From Planctomycetota bacterium (GTDB lineage: Bacteria > Planctomycetota > Planctomycetia > Pirellulales > S012-138), in NCBI GenBank assembly GCA_026982835.1, contig JALSGI010000837.1:1-8782 (forward strand): DNA of 8,782 nucleotides, read 5' to 3'. How positions within the stretch are numbered: position 1 is the stretch's first letter; every line of letters starts with the position of its first letter. Positions 1-5,831 of the stretch are shown piece after piece. A program made the translations under genes and the position numbers. The notes under the pieces are model-generated. The model ran no database searches and was not told the DNA's origin. It was given only the letters and a program-made list of their open reading frames with translations.

Positions 1-1
1 C

Positions 2-481
2 CTTATTCCAGCCTCCCAAGACTCAAGACCCAAGACCCAAGACCCTTTTGCCTGGGGCATCAAGACCGCCTGGCTGGCGGCCAATCCCCAGGTGCGTACC
101 GCCTGGCACCGGCTGTTTCCCGGTTCGCGGTGGATCGTGTGCCTCCGGGATGCGGTGGCCACCTACCGGTCGCTGCGGCAGACGTTTTGCCCGGAGATGC
201 AGCCTGAGGAGTTCGCCCGGCGGTGGCACGAGGTGCGTTTGTTTCTGGAGGCGGAGCCGCAGCGTTGCTGGCACTTCGACCTGGACCGCTGGCGGCAAGC
301 GCAGCCGCAGCAGAGGCGCCGCTGGATGGAGGAGGTGCTCCAGTGGCTGCAACTAGAGCCGGAACCGGCAGTGCTGGAGGCGGCCGAGGCGTTTCCGCAG
401 GTCAACCGGGCCTTGGAGCCAGGGAAGCGACCCCATGTATCCGAGCTGGATTTAGAGCGCGTGCGGCAGCTGTGTGGGTGA
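2..481 (+). CDS. Sulfotransferase-like protein, C-terminal part (5' end outside window)
   Basis: The frame is open from the left edge to a TGA at 479-481, so the start is upstream. An in-frame GTG at 92 would give a 129-aa product, but family-like sequence already begins before it (WGIKTAW, about 53-73), so I do not take it as the true start. The segment FPGSRWIVCLRDAVATYRS fits the sulfotransferase 3'-phosphosulfate-binding region: a strand, then R-D, then a Ser eight residues after the Arg (R codon at 146). These cytosolic enzymes move sulfate from PAPS to an acceptor; the acceptor here is unknown. The P-loop-like 5'-PSB motif expected at the N-terminus is not in the window. Codons for about residues SQDSRPKTQDP (20-46) come from a CAAGACCC octamer repeat seen elsewhere in gene-free DNA, so the gene may be interrupted or truncated by it. 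The assignment rests on one motif. Confidence 0.6.
   Translation, partial: LIPASQDSRPKTQDPFAWGIKTAWLAANPQVRTAWHRLFPGSRWIVCLRDAVATYRSLRQTFCPEMQPEEFARRWHEVRLFLEAEPQRCWHFDLDRWRQAQPQQRRRWMEEVLQWLQLEPEPAVLEAAEAFPQVNRALEPGKRPHVSELDLERVRQLCG
17..46 (+). repeat. CAAGACCC octamer tandem repeat, read in frame
   Basis: Successive units of CAAGACTC, AAGACCC and CAAGACCC form a short tandem run. The same motif occurs at 8030-8048 and, inverted, at 4117-4143, both in gene-free repeat arrays. Here it lies inside an open frame directly upstream of sulfotransferase-like sequence. Confidence 0.7.
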
Positions 482-492
482 TAGAAGCGACA

Positions 493-696
493 TTACCTTT
501 GCCCGCGTAAGCTGGCAGCCAACTTTTCCATGCGTTTTTCGGCCTTGTAATCGGCCACCACCAGAACGGCCCAAACGGCGGCAAGGGGCCAGCCGATCAG
601 AGTAAGCATCAACACGATGCAGAGGATTCCCTGGAACACCTTGCCGCAGGTGAACATGGCCAGTGGCGGCACCAAGAGGGCGAGCAGGTAGCGCAC
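493..696 (-). CDS. Pmp3/YqaE-type (UPF0057) small membrane protein
   Basis: This 67-aa protein starts MRYLLALLVPPLAMFTCGK, the LLALLLPPLAV...GK pattern of the Pmp3/YqaE family. Two hydrophobic segments follow (about residues 3-16 and 24-48), and the second ends WAVLVVADY, as in family members. The usual length is 50-60 residues; here a charged tail, KAEKRMEKLAASLRGQR, adds about 17. Family members are inner-membrane proteolipids linked to membrane potential and salt or cold stress in yeast and plants; the bacterial role is poorly defined. The start is GTG at 694-696, supported by AGGGAA (705-710 on the complement) eight bases upstream. It is tail-to-tail with the sulfotransferase-like gene, with 11 bp between stop codons. 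No other gene on this strand is close enough for an operon. Confidence 0.85.
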   Translation of the reverse strand: MRYLLALLVPPLAMFTCGKVFQGILCIVLMLTLIGWPLAAVWAVLVVADYKAEKRMEKLAASLRGQR

Positions 697-932
697 TTTT
701 CACGTTCCCTGTGACGGGGACGATTTAGAAACTTTGCCGGACTTTCTTTTGCCCGCAATTTCATCCTCATGCAAAGCAACCCCATTAAAAGGTATTGGAG
801 CAGGGGTTTCCGGTCAAATACATAGGCAGTTTTTCGTAGGCGGGAGAGCCGATCAAAAGGGGACGTTTCCGGCAAGGGGACGGGCAGCGGATTGGCACCC
901 GCGGACAAAAAGGGGCAAGGCCCGGTGGGTTC
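697..932. other. Intergenic region, no gene seen
   Basis: This 236-bp gap lies between the Pmp3-type gene and the end of the dimethylformamidase-like gene, both on the minus strand. The part near 720-800 is relatively AT-rich and would suit the Pmp3 promoter, but I see no convincing -35/-10 pair. Open frames here on either strand have no recognisable domain or ribosome site. None of the hairpin-repeat family found at 4113-4412 and 7863-8528 is present. Confidence 0.5.
907..923 (-). terminator. Possible weak intrinsic terminator of the DMF-amidase-like gene
   Basis: Read on the minus strand just after the TAG at 933-935, GGGC-CTT-GCCC forms a 4-bp stem followed by C and TTTTT. A further 5-bp hairpin (GTGGG/CCCAC) overlaps the stop codon. 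The stem is short, so this is only a candidate. Confidence 0.3.
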
Positions 933-2489
933 CTACCCCACGGCCCGTTCCAGAAAGTTGCGCGTGATGCGTTGCACGCGGGGATCGGGTCCGTGGGGGC
1001 GGGTGTAGTGGCTGGCAGGCAACAGGTGGCCCGGAGGGCTGGAAAGCCCCTGGGCCCAGAAGATGGTGGCCGCGTTAAAGACCCAATTGCCCTTGGGCCC
1101 CGGGTACACGGTGGCGGTGTAGGTGGCGGTTTTGTCGGCGGAGTTTTTGGTGGTGCCGCTGGCCACCACTTCCAGCCCAGGCAGCGAAGCCGGATCCCCG
1201 TGGAACTCCCAGCCCACCAGCCCGGGAATGGCCTCGCCGTTTTTCATGCCCGTCCCCTCGAACAGCCAGTGGTCGGCGCGGCGGACGATCCAATCGGCCC
1301 CGCCGTTGAAAGGGCTGACGGTTCTGGCCCCGATAATCAATGCCTCGTTGGGTCCTTCCAGGGGGAAGGGGCCCATGTAGCCTCGCTCGGCCGGAGAGAC
1401 GCCGCCGAAACGCCCGGCGCGGGTGATCGTGCGCTCGGGCCGCCCGCGGCTGTCGGGCCCGTAGGGCGATACGAAACAGCAGGTGTTGCCTGAGAGAAAC
1501 CCCACACTCACCCCGGCCTGGATCGCCTGCTTGACATGCTGGTATTGCTCCAGCGACCAGTACTCGTCGTGCCCCACGGAGAGGAAGCAGCGGGCGCGGG
1601 TCAGGGTATCGGCGCTGCGATGCACGTCCAGGTTGGACACATAGGTGACGTCGTAGCCGTGCTGTTCCAGCCAGTAGGCCAGCGGGAACTCCCACAGCAG
1701 AAACTCGCCCGAGCCCAGCGAAAGCGGAGCATCCAGTATCTGGCAATACTTGGCATAGGGGCGGTTGAAGCTCACCCGCACCCCGGCTTTCAAGGCCCAA
1801 GGCCTGGTGCCGTCGTTGTAGAGGGAGAACTGGTCGGGCCAGCGGTTATAGGCTTGCCAGGTGTTGTCGGAGCACTGGAAGACGATTTGAGCGGGGCGCT
1901 GGTCGCGGAGGATGAACACCACGTAGCTTTGGTAGGCGTGGACGCGGGTCTTGGGGTTGTTGGCCTGCGGCAGCCGGGTGAGCTTGATCAGGTAAACGCC
2001 GCTGGTCCAGCTCGGGGGGATTTCCAGCTCGAAGCTGGGTTCCCACTGGCAGTCGCGAAGGCGTTCTTTTCCCACGGGCGGGTCCGGCTGGCGTCGGCCC
2101 TGGAAGGGACCCAAGTGGAGCAGGTGCCGCCCGCCGGTGCCGCCGTAGTAGCCCAGGCGATACACATCCGCCTCGAACGTCCCCGGGGGATGGAGCGAAA
2201 CCATCACCTGAAGTTTTTCCCCGGGACGGATGCTGGTGTGGGAAGCGTAGCCTTCCACCAGCGAGCAGCGCAAGGGGCGCGAGCCGCCGTCGGTCCGCAC
2301 GTAGGTGAGCTGCCACTGGGTGGTGCCGGGTTGCTGGTTTTCTTCGACGATGGGGTTGTCGTTTCGGGCGGCGGCGCGGCTGCGTCGCAGCACTCCGGCC
2401 AGCGAGGGCAGCAGTCCCCAGGCGGCGGTCCAAGCGAACCAGCCCCGGCGGGACAGTTTACCTCCGGCGGGGGGGTGCGCGGCGGTCAT
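933..2489 (-). CDS. N,N-dimethylformamidase beta subunit-like exported protein
   Basis: This 518-aa protein resembles the C-terminal catalytic region of the N,N-dimethylformamidase large subunit. Visible landmarks are YRLGYYGGTGGR (110-121), SDNTWQAYNRW (207-217), SVGHDEYWS (304-312) and GLVGWEFHGDP (423-433). The characterised enzyme hydrolyses DMF to dimethylamine and formate using iron held by two Tyr and one Glu. Conserved Tyr and Glu lie in the last three motifs, but I cannot assign the ligands without an alignment. The true substrate in this branch is unknown. The N-terminus has KLSRRGWFAW followed by a hydrophobic stretch (16-34), an imperfect Tat-type leader (W where F is usual), so export is likely. 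Longer in-frame starts exist at 2504 and 2552, but only the ATG at 2487-2489 has a good ribosome site (GAGGGA, 7 bases upstream) and it puts the RR motif near the start. It is divergent from the PqaA-like gene. Confidence 0.82.
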   Translation of the reverse strand: MTAAHPPAGGKLSRRGWFAWTAAWGLLPSLAGVLRRSRAAARNDNPIVEENQQPGTTQWQLTYVRTDGGSRPLRCSLVEGYASHTSIRPGEKLQVMVSLHPPGTFEADVYRLGYYGGTGGRHLLHLGPFQGRRQPDPPVGKERLRDCQWEPSFELEIPPSWTSGVYLIKLTRLPQANNPKTRVHAYQSYVVFILRDQRPAQIVFQCSDNTWQAYNRWPDQFSLYNDGTRPWALKAGVRVSFNRPYAKYCQILDAPLSLGSGEFLLWEFPLAYWLEQHGYDVTYVSNLDVHRSADTLTRARCFLSVGHDEYWSLEQYQHVKQAIQAGVSVGFLSGNTCCFVSPYGPDSRGRPERTITRAGRFGGVSPAERGYMGPFPLEGPNEALIIGARTVSPFNGGADWIVRRADHWLFEGTGMKNGEAIPGLVGWEFHGDPASLPGLEVVASGTTKNSADKTATYTATVYPGPKGNWVFNAATIFWAQGLSSPPGHLLPASHYTRPHGPDPRVQRITRNFLERAVG

Positions 2490-2496
2490 GGTCTTT

Positions 2497-2502
2497 TCCC
2501 TC
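2497..2502 (-). promoter_or_regulatory. Ribosome binding site that sets the DMF-amidase-like start
   Basis: GAGGGA on the minus strand lies 7 bases before the ATG at 2489. The upstream in-frame ATGs at 2504 and 2552 have no comparable site. Confidence 0.65.
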
Positions 2503-2660
2503 ATAGACAAGCAGGAAAAAGCAATTAGAATCGCCATCAACACCTCCAGCATTTCCCGGCATACGCTGGAACGTCAAGTTTTTGTCCCCAGGGGGGGAGC
2601 CCTGCGGGTACCCTACGTGTGCCGGGCCGTGGTGAAGAACATCTCCTTCCCTCTCGTCCC

Positions 2661-2666
2661 AAGGAG
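2661..2666 (+). promoter_or_regulatory. Ribosome binding site that sets the PqaA-like start
   Basis: AAGGAG lies 6 bases before the ATG at 2673. It selects this start over an in-frame ATG at 2619, which would put 18 polar residues in front of the signal peptide. Confidence 0.8.
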
Positions 2667-2672
2667 CGTACC

Positions 2673-4112
2673 ATGCACCGACTGTTCGCTGCCGCTTTGG
2701 CGTGGAGTTGCTGGTTGGGACTGGTGGTTTCGGCGTGGGCTCAAAGTGCGAAAACTCCGTTGGATGAATACGTTCACCGGCCCGATCCCAGCTACCGCTG
2801 GAAGGTGGTCCGCACGGCCCGCGACGGCAACTTGACTGTGTTCGTGGTGGACATGATCTCCCAGAGCTGGCGCAGCCCGAAGGAAGTCAACCGCACCCAG
2901 TGGCAGCACTGGCTGATCGTCCTGGTGCCGGACAAAGTAAAATACGACACGGCGCTTCTTTACATCGGCGGGGGGCGCAACGGGGGCCGGCCGCCCGGGG
3001 GAGCCGATTCCATGCTGCACATGATCGCCAAACGTTCCGGCGGTGTGGTGGCCATGCTGCGGATGGTGCCCAACCAGCCGCTGGTGTTCCACGGAGACGG
3101 CAAGCCGCGGGTGGAGGACGACCTGGTCTCCTACACCTGGGTGCAGTATCTCAAAACCGGCGATCCCACCTGGCCGGCCCGAAACCCCATGGTCAAATCG
3201 GCCGTGCGGGCGATGGACACCATCACGGCCCTGCTGGCCCAGAAACAGGCCGGAGGGCACCGCGTGGATAAGTTCGTGGTGGCCGGGGCCAGCAAGCGCG
3301 GCTGGACCACCTGGCTTACCGGCGCGGTGGATGATCGTGTGGTGGCCATTGCTCCCATCGTCATCGACGTGCTGAACATGCAGCGTTCGATGCATCATCA
3401 CTGGGCCGCTTACGGTTTCTGGGCTCCGGCGGTGGACGACTACGTGCGCACGGAGATCTTCTCCTGGTTCGGCAGCCAGGAGCTACTGAACCTGCAAAAG
3501 CTGGTCGATCCCTACTTCTACCGCCACCGGCTCCGCAAGCCCAAGTACATCATGAACTCCGCCGGCGACCAGTTCTTCCTCCCCGACTCCTCGCAGTTCT
3601 ACTTCGACGACCTGCCCGGCGAGAAGTACCTGCGCTACTACCCCAACTCCGATCACGGGCTCAAGGGGACCACCGCCCCGCAGGACCTGCTGGCCTGGTT
3701 CGTGATGATCGCCCGGGGCACGCCGCGGCCGAACATCACCTGGCGATACCGCGACGCCCACACGCTGGAAGTCACGGCCAGCACCGCCCCGGTGAAGGTG
3801 CTGCTGTGGCAGGCCACCAACCCGGAAAAACGCGACTTCCGCCTGGAGGCGCTGGGTCCCAAGTACGTCTCCCGGCCGGTCGAGCCGACCGGACACGGCG
3901 TGTACCGGGTGCGGGTTCCCGATCCCCCGCAAGGCTGGACCGCCTACTTTCTGGAGTTTGCCTTCGACGTGGGAGCCGGGGTGCCGTGGCACATCACCAC
4001 TCCGGTGCGGGTGGTGCCTGAGACGCTGCCGTTCAAGAACAAAAAGTTCCCCATGACTCGCGGCACCCGACCGGCCCGAAGCCTCCCAGCCGGAAGCGGC
4101 ATGGGCCGGTAA
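2673..4112 (+). CDS. PqaA-type (PhoPQ-activated pathogenicity-related) secreted hydrolase
   Basis: This 479-aa protein belongs to the family named after Salmonella PqaA, an alpha/beta-hydrolase fold. Residues 1-23 form a Sec signal peptide (MHRLFAAALAW...VSAWA, cleavage before QS). The start is fixed by AAGGAG 6 bases upstream. A Gly-rich loop, YIGGGRNGG (97-105), could be part of the oxyanion region. GASKRG (205-210) carries the likely nucleophile Ser207; NSAGDQFF gives a candidate Asp299 and PNSDHGL a candidate His328, in the right order for a Ser-Asp-His triad. The C-terminal ~110 residues look like a beta-rich domain (TWRYRDAHTLEV onward). The substrate is unknown; despite the family name, planctomycete copies need not relate to virulence. 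It is transcribed away from the DMF-amidase-like gene, and the two are plausibly co-regulated. A hairpin repeat begins 35 bp after the stop and could help end transcription, but it has no T-run. Confidence 0.9.
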   Translation: MHRLFAAALAWSCWLGLVVSAWAQSAKTPLDEYVHRPDPSYRWKVVRTARDGNLTVFVVDMISQSWRSPKEVNRTQWQHWLIVLVPDKVKYDTALLYIGGGRNGGRPPGGADSMLHMIAKRSGGVVAMLRMVPNQPLVFHGDGKPRVEDDLVSYTWVQYLKTGDPTWPARNPMVKSAVRAMDTITALLAQKQAGGHRVDKFVVAGASKRGWTTWLTGAVDDRVVAIAPIVIDVLNMQRSMHHHWAAYGFWAPAVDDYVRTEIFSWFGSQELLNLQKLVDPYFYRHRLRKPKYIMNSAGDQFFLPDSSQFYFDDLPGEKYLRYYPNSDHGLKGTTAPQDLLAWFVMIARGTPRPNITWRYRDAHTLEVTASTAPVKVLLWQATNPEKRDFRLEALGPKYVSRPVEPTGHGVYRVRVPDPPQGWTAYFLEFAFDVGAGVPWHITTPVRVVPETLPFKNKKFPMTRGTRPARSLPAGSGMGR

Positions 4113-4147
4113 GAGGGCTTGGGTCTTGGGTCGTGGGTCTTGAGGAG

Positions 4148-4167
4148 CCCCGCACGTTAGTGCGGGG
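4148..4167 (+). repeat. Family-1 hairpin: arm CCCCGCAC, loop GTTA
   Basis: A perfect 8-bp stem with a 4-base loop, preceded by GAG. Same plan as the other family-1 copies, with a different arm sequence. Confidence 0.75.
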
Positions 4168-4175
4168 AGAAACAG

Positions 4176-4240
4176 AATCGGCTTGCGGCTTGCGCCGTGC
4201 GGCCTGCGCAGGGTGCTTCCGCACCGGGCAAGAACAAGCG
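4176..4240 (+). repeat. Compound repeat unit with TTCC-loop hairpin (family 2)
   Basis: It contains AATCGGCTTGC, GGCTTGCGCCGTGCG, then hairpin GGTGC-TTCC-GCACC (4212-4225), then GGGCAAGAACAAGCG. An inverted copy at 8346-8413 keeps these flanks but has different, still complementary, hairpin arms (CCGGAGC type). Confidence 0.75.
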
Positions 4241-4261
4241 TTTCTTCTTGCAACCGGCGAG

Positions 4262-4281
4262 CCGCCGGCGTTAGCCGGCGG
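4262..4281 (+). repeat. Family-1 hairpin: arm CCGCCGGC, loop GTTA
   Basis: A perfect 8-bp stem, preceded by GGCGAG and followed by TTGGCGAG, which begins the next copy. Confidence 0.8.
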
Positions 4282-4289
4282 TTGGCGAG

Positions 4290-4309
4290 CCGGGAGCGTA
4301 AGCTCCCGG
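4290..4309 (+). repeat. Family-1 hairpin: arm CCGGGAGC, loop GTAA
   Basis: A perfect 8-bp stem, preceded by GGCGAG. The loop is of GNRA type if transcribed. It has the same arms as the inverted copy at 4393-4412. Confidence 0.8.
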
Positions 4310-4354
4310 AGGGCGTGGGGGCGTGTAGGCTTGGGGGCTTGGAGGCGTGGCGAG

Positions 4355-4374
4355 CCGCGGGCGTAAGCCCGCGG
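4355..4374 (+). repeat. Family-1 hairpin: arm CCGCGGGC, loop GTAA
   Basis: A perfect 8-bp stem, preceded by GGCGAG and followed by TTG. Confidence 0.8.
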
Positions 4375-4392
4375 TTGTATTGCTTATCCTCT

Positions 4393-4412
4393 CCGGGAGC
4401 TTACGCTCCCGG
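4393..4412 (-). repeat. Family-1 hairpin overlapping the end of the methyltransferase gene
   Basis: Read on the minus strand: GACGAG, arm CCGGGAGC, loop GTAA, complementary arm. Codons GAC GAG CCG GGA GCG TAA are the last five residues and the stop of the RlmM-like gene, so the loop's TAA is the stop codon. Confidence 0.85.
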
Positions 4413-5576
4413 CTCGTCGAGTGAGGACTTGGACATCGGTTCCGGGCGGAAGCGGCGCAGCAGGTAGCGTAGTCGGCGGCGGGGCTTGCGGCTCCGGCGG
4501 CGTAGGCGCCGGGTCAGCTCCTCCACCGGCGCCACGGCCCCCAGCAGGCACAGCTCCCGGCGGTGATGATGCAACTGTCGCAGCCGCACCACGGGAAAGC
4601 CCCAACTGTGCACCCGCTGCCGGTACTGCTCGCATTGATCCACCAGCGCCCAGTCGGTCAGCTTGAGCGTAAGTAGCATGCCCAGGATGGACACATCGGG
4701 GCGGGTGACGATGTCCTCCACCACGTCGAGCGTGTAGCGGGGCGTGACGTTCATGTCGGCAAACAGCCACTGCACGCCCCGGTAAACGCGGCGAGGGACG
4801 TAGCGGGCCCGGCGGCGGATGTGCACGAAGCGGGGATGCTGGAGCACGCGGGGATGGATTGGGGCCGGATCGATTCCCAGCACCTTCACGCCGCGGCGCA
4901 GCAGCGCCTGGCTGGCCCCACCCGGGGCCGCGCCCAGCTCGGCCGCCACCTGGCCCCGGCCCAGCGGCAAGCCGGACCACCGCAGGACCTCCTCCATTTT
5001 CAAGTACGCCCGCGAAACGGCTTCCTCGGGCAGGCGCACGCGACTGAAACCGCCCGGCCAGCGCGTGGTGGGGCACCTGGTGGCCCGATGCACCCCCAGC
5101 AGCCACCGGCCTGGGTCCACCCGCATCACGTCCAGCACCACGGCACCGGGAGCCACCCAGGTGCGAAGCTTCCTGGGGGCAAGCCCGCAGCGCAAAAGCT
5201 CCGCCGCGTGGATGTCTTCCGGGGTCACACCCGGCTCGTAGTCGAAGTGCCCCGGCGGCTGCTCGTCCCGGCTCCAGACATGCAGCCCCGTGCAGCCGAA
5301 CTGCTGGATGGCTTCCTGGGCCGCGGGCAGGAGCTGCTGCGGCTCCGGGGCCTGCAGCACGCCCAGGGAGAATCCCCAACAGCGGGCCAGCACCAGTTGG
5401 GGCGGTTGCTGCCACAGGGAGGGGGCCTCCTCCGGGGGGAGCTTGAAGGTCACCAGCCCGGGGCGGCCGAACGCCACGCGCCAGCGGGGGAACCGCCGGG
5501 CCACTTCCTGCTTCAGCGCCGTTTCGGCCCCGTGCTGGCAAGTGAGAAAAACAAACGGCGGCAGGCTGGGGGTCAT
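4401..5576 (-). CDS. RlmM/FtsJ-like SAM-dependent RNA 2'-O-methyltransferase
   Basis: This 391-aa protein starts MTPSLPPFVF and fits the RlmM group (23S rRNA C2498 2'-O-methyltransferase; E. coli RlmM is 366 aa). The N-terminal ~170 residues resemble the ferredoxin-like/THUMP part. SRAYLKMEE carries the first catalytic Lys (K193). ELGAAPGG (213-220) is the SAM motif, with D236 in GIDPA as the likely ribose-contact acid. D274 (FADMN), K305 (LTLKLTDW) and E341 (HHHRRELCLLG) complete a K-D-K-E set, and the last stretch matches RlmM's RQLYHDREEV segment. Residues 355-378 are very Arg-rich, suiting RNA binding. The last five residues and the TAA stop come from a hairpin repeat, so the natural end may have been changed. 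The start is the first ATG in the family-like region; I see no clear Shine-Dalgarno. An open frame continues upstream antisense to the neighbouring regulator but is not coding-like. Its exact RNA target is not shown by sequence alone. Confidence 0.85.
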   Translation of the reverse strand: MTPSLPPFVFLTCQHGAETALKQEVARRFPRWRVAFGRPGLVTFKLPPEEAPSLWQQPPQLVLARCWGFSLGVLQAPEPQQLLPAAQEAIQQFGCTGLHVWSRDEQPPGHFDYEPGVTPEDIHAAELLRCGLAPRKLRTWVAPGAVVLDVMRVDPGRWLLGVHRATRCPTTRWPGGFSRVRLPEEAVSRAYLKMEEVLRWSGLPLGRGQVAAELGAAPGGASQALLRRGVKVLGIDPAPIHPRVLQHPRFVHIRRRARYVPRRVYRGVQWLFADMNVTPRYTLDVVEDIVTRPDVSILGMLLTLKLTDWALVDQCEQYRQRVHSWGFPVVRLRQLHHHRRELCLLGAVAPVEELTRRLRRRSRKPRRRLRYLLRRFRPEPMSKSSLDEPGA

Positions 5577-5680
5577 GGCAGGTTGCGGGTCCGCAAGCCG
5601 GAGGAGACTGGGAAGGGTGCTGCACCCAGGGTAACGCGCTTCGGCCCCTGCGCAAACCGCCGCGGTGCCCCCGGAAATGC

Positions 5681-5710
5681 TTGCCAGGGGCACCCTGGGG
5701 GCGATATGGT
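5681..5710 (+). promoter_or_regulatory. Candidate sigma-70-type promoter of the FHA/sigma-54 regulator
   Basis: TTGCCA (5681-5686, 5 of 6 to consensus) and TATGGT (5705-5710, 4 of 6) are 18 bp apart, about 120 bp upstream of the ATG at 5832. This is only a consensus match. Confidence 0.3.
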
Positions 5711-5821
5711 AGAAGGTGCGGGGGAAGAGGTCGGTTTGCCCCCCGGCAAGGCACATCCTGCAACAGCTTCGTCCTGCACCAGCGCCCCGGTGGCCGCCAG
5801 GGCGTGCGCTTCCCCGGGAAC

Positions 5822-5827
5822 AGGTGG
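5822..5827 (+). promoter_or_regulatory. Ribosome binding site that sets the regulator start
   Basis: AGGTGG ends 4 bases before the ATG at 5832. It supports starting at the FHA domain rather than at any of the many earlier in-frame codons (the frame is open back to about 4821). Confidence 0.6.
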
Positions 5828-5831
5828 CCGT

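Larger units (their letters stand above)
2490..2672. promoter_or_regulatory. Shared divergent upstream region
   Basis: These 183 bp separate two divergently transcribed exported-protein genes and must hold both promoters. On the minus strand TCTAAT (2524-2529 complement) matches a -10 box in 5 of 6 positions but lacks a good -35 at 16-17 bp. TTGACG (2572-2577 complement) is a fair -35 with only AAATGC at the right spacing. No clear operator palindrome was seen. Confidence 0.35.
4113..4412. repeat. Left hairpin-repeat array
   Basis: This roughly 300-bp array holds no credible gene. It contains, in order: a CTTGGGTC octamer run (4117-4143); hairpin 4148-4167; a ~65-bp unit with a TTCC-loop hairpin (4176-4240); hairpins 4262-4281, 4290-4309 and 4355-4374; a second tandem run of the CTTGG(A/G)GG type (4328-4346); and hairpin 4393-4412, which enters the end of the next gene. 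Open frames here read as low-complexity GEPPALAGG-like peptides and have no ribosome sites. Confidence 0.85.
5577..5831. promoter_or_regulatory. Divergent region between methyltransferase and regulator
   Basis: These 255 bp hold both 5' regions. No repeat of the local hairpin families is present. One plausible plus-strand promoter is listed separately; none was found for the minus-strand gene. Frames open through it on both strands are extensions of the two genes and have no domain features. Confidence 0.4.

Noticed and set aside
609..967. Short frames over 609-908 (-) and 734-967 (+)
   Set aside because: No domain, no ribosome site; they overlap the Pmp3-type gene and the gap beside it.
4384..5763. 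Another long minus-strand frame over the methyltransferase
   Set aside because: The translation is Arg/Pro/Gly/Ala low complexity with no motif and is frame-shifted relative to the clear SAM-binding protein.
5752..5768. Possible sigma-54 -24/-12 site (GGCACATCCTGCAA)
   Set aside because: The GG and GC elements are about two bases too close for the required 12-bp spacing.
4821..5831. A 337-codon upstream extension of the regulator frame
   Set aside because: It is antisense to the methyltransferase and Gly/Pro/Ala/His-rich without domains; the ATG at 5832 has its own ribosome site and starts directly at the FHA domain.
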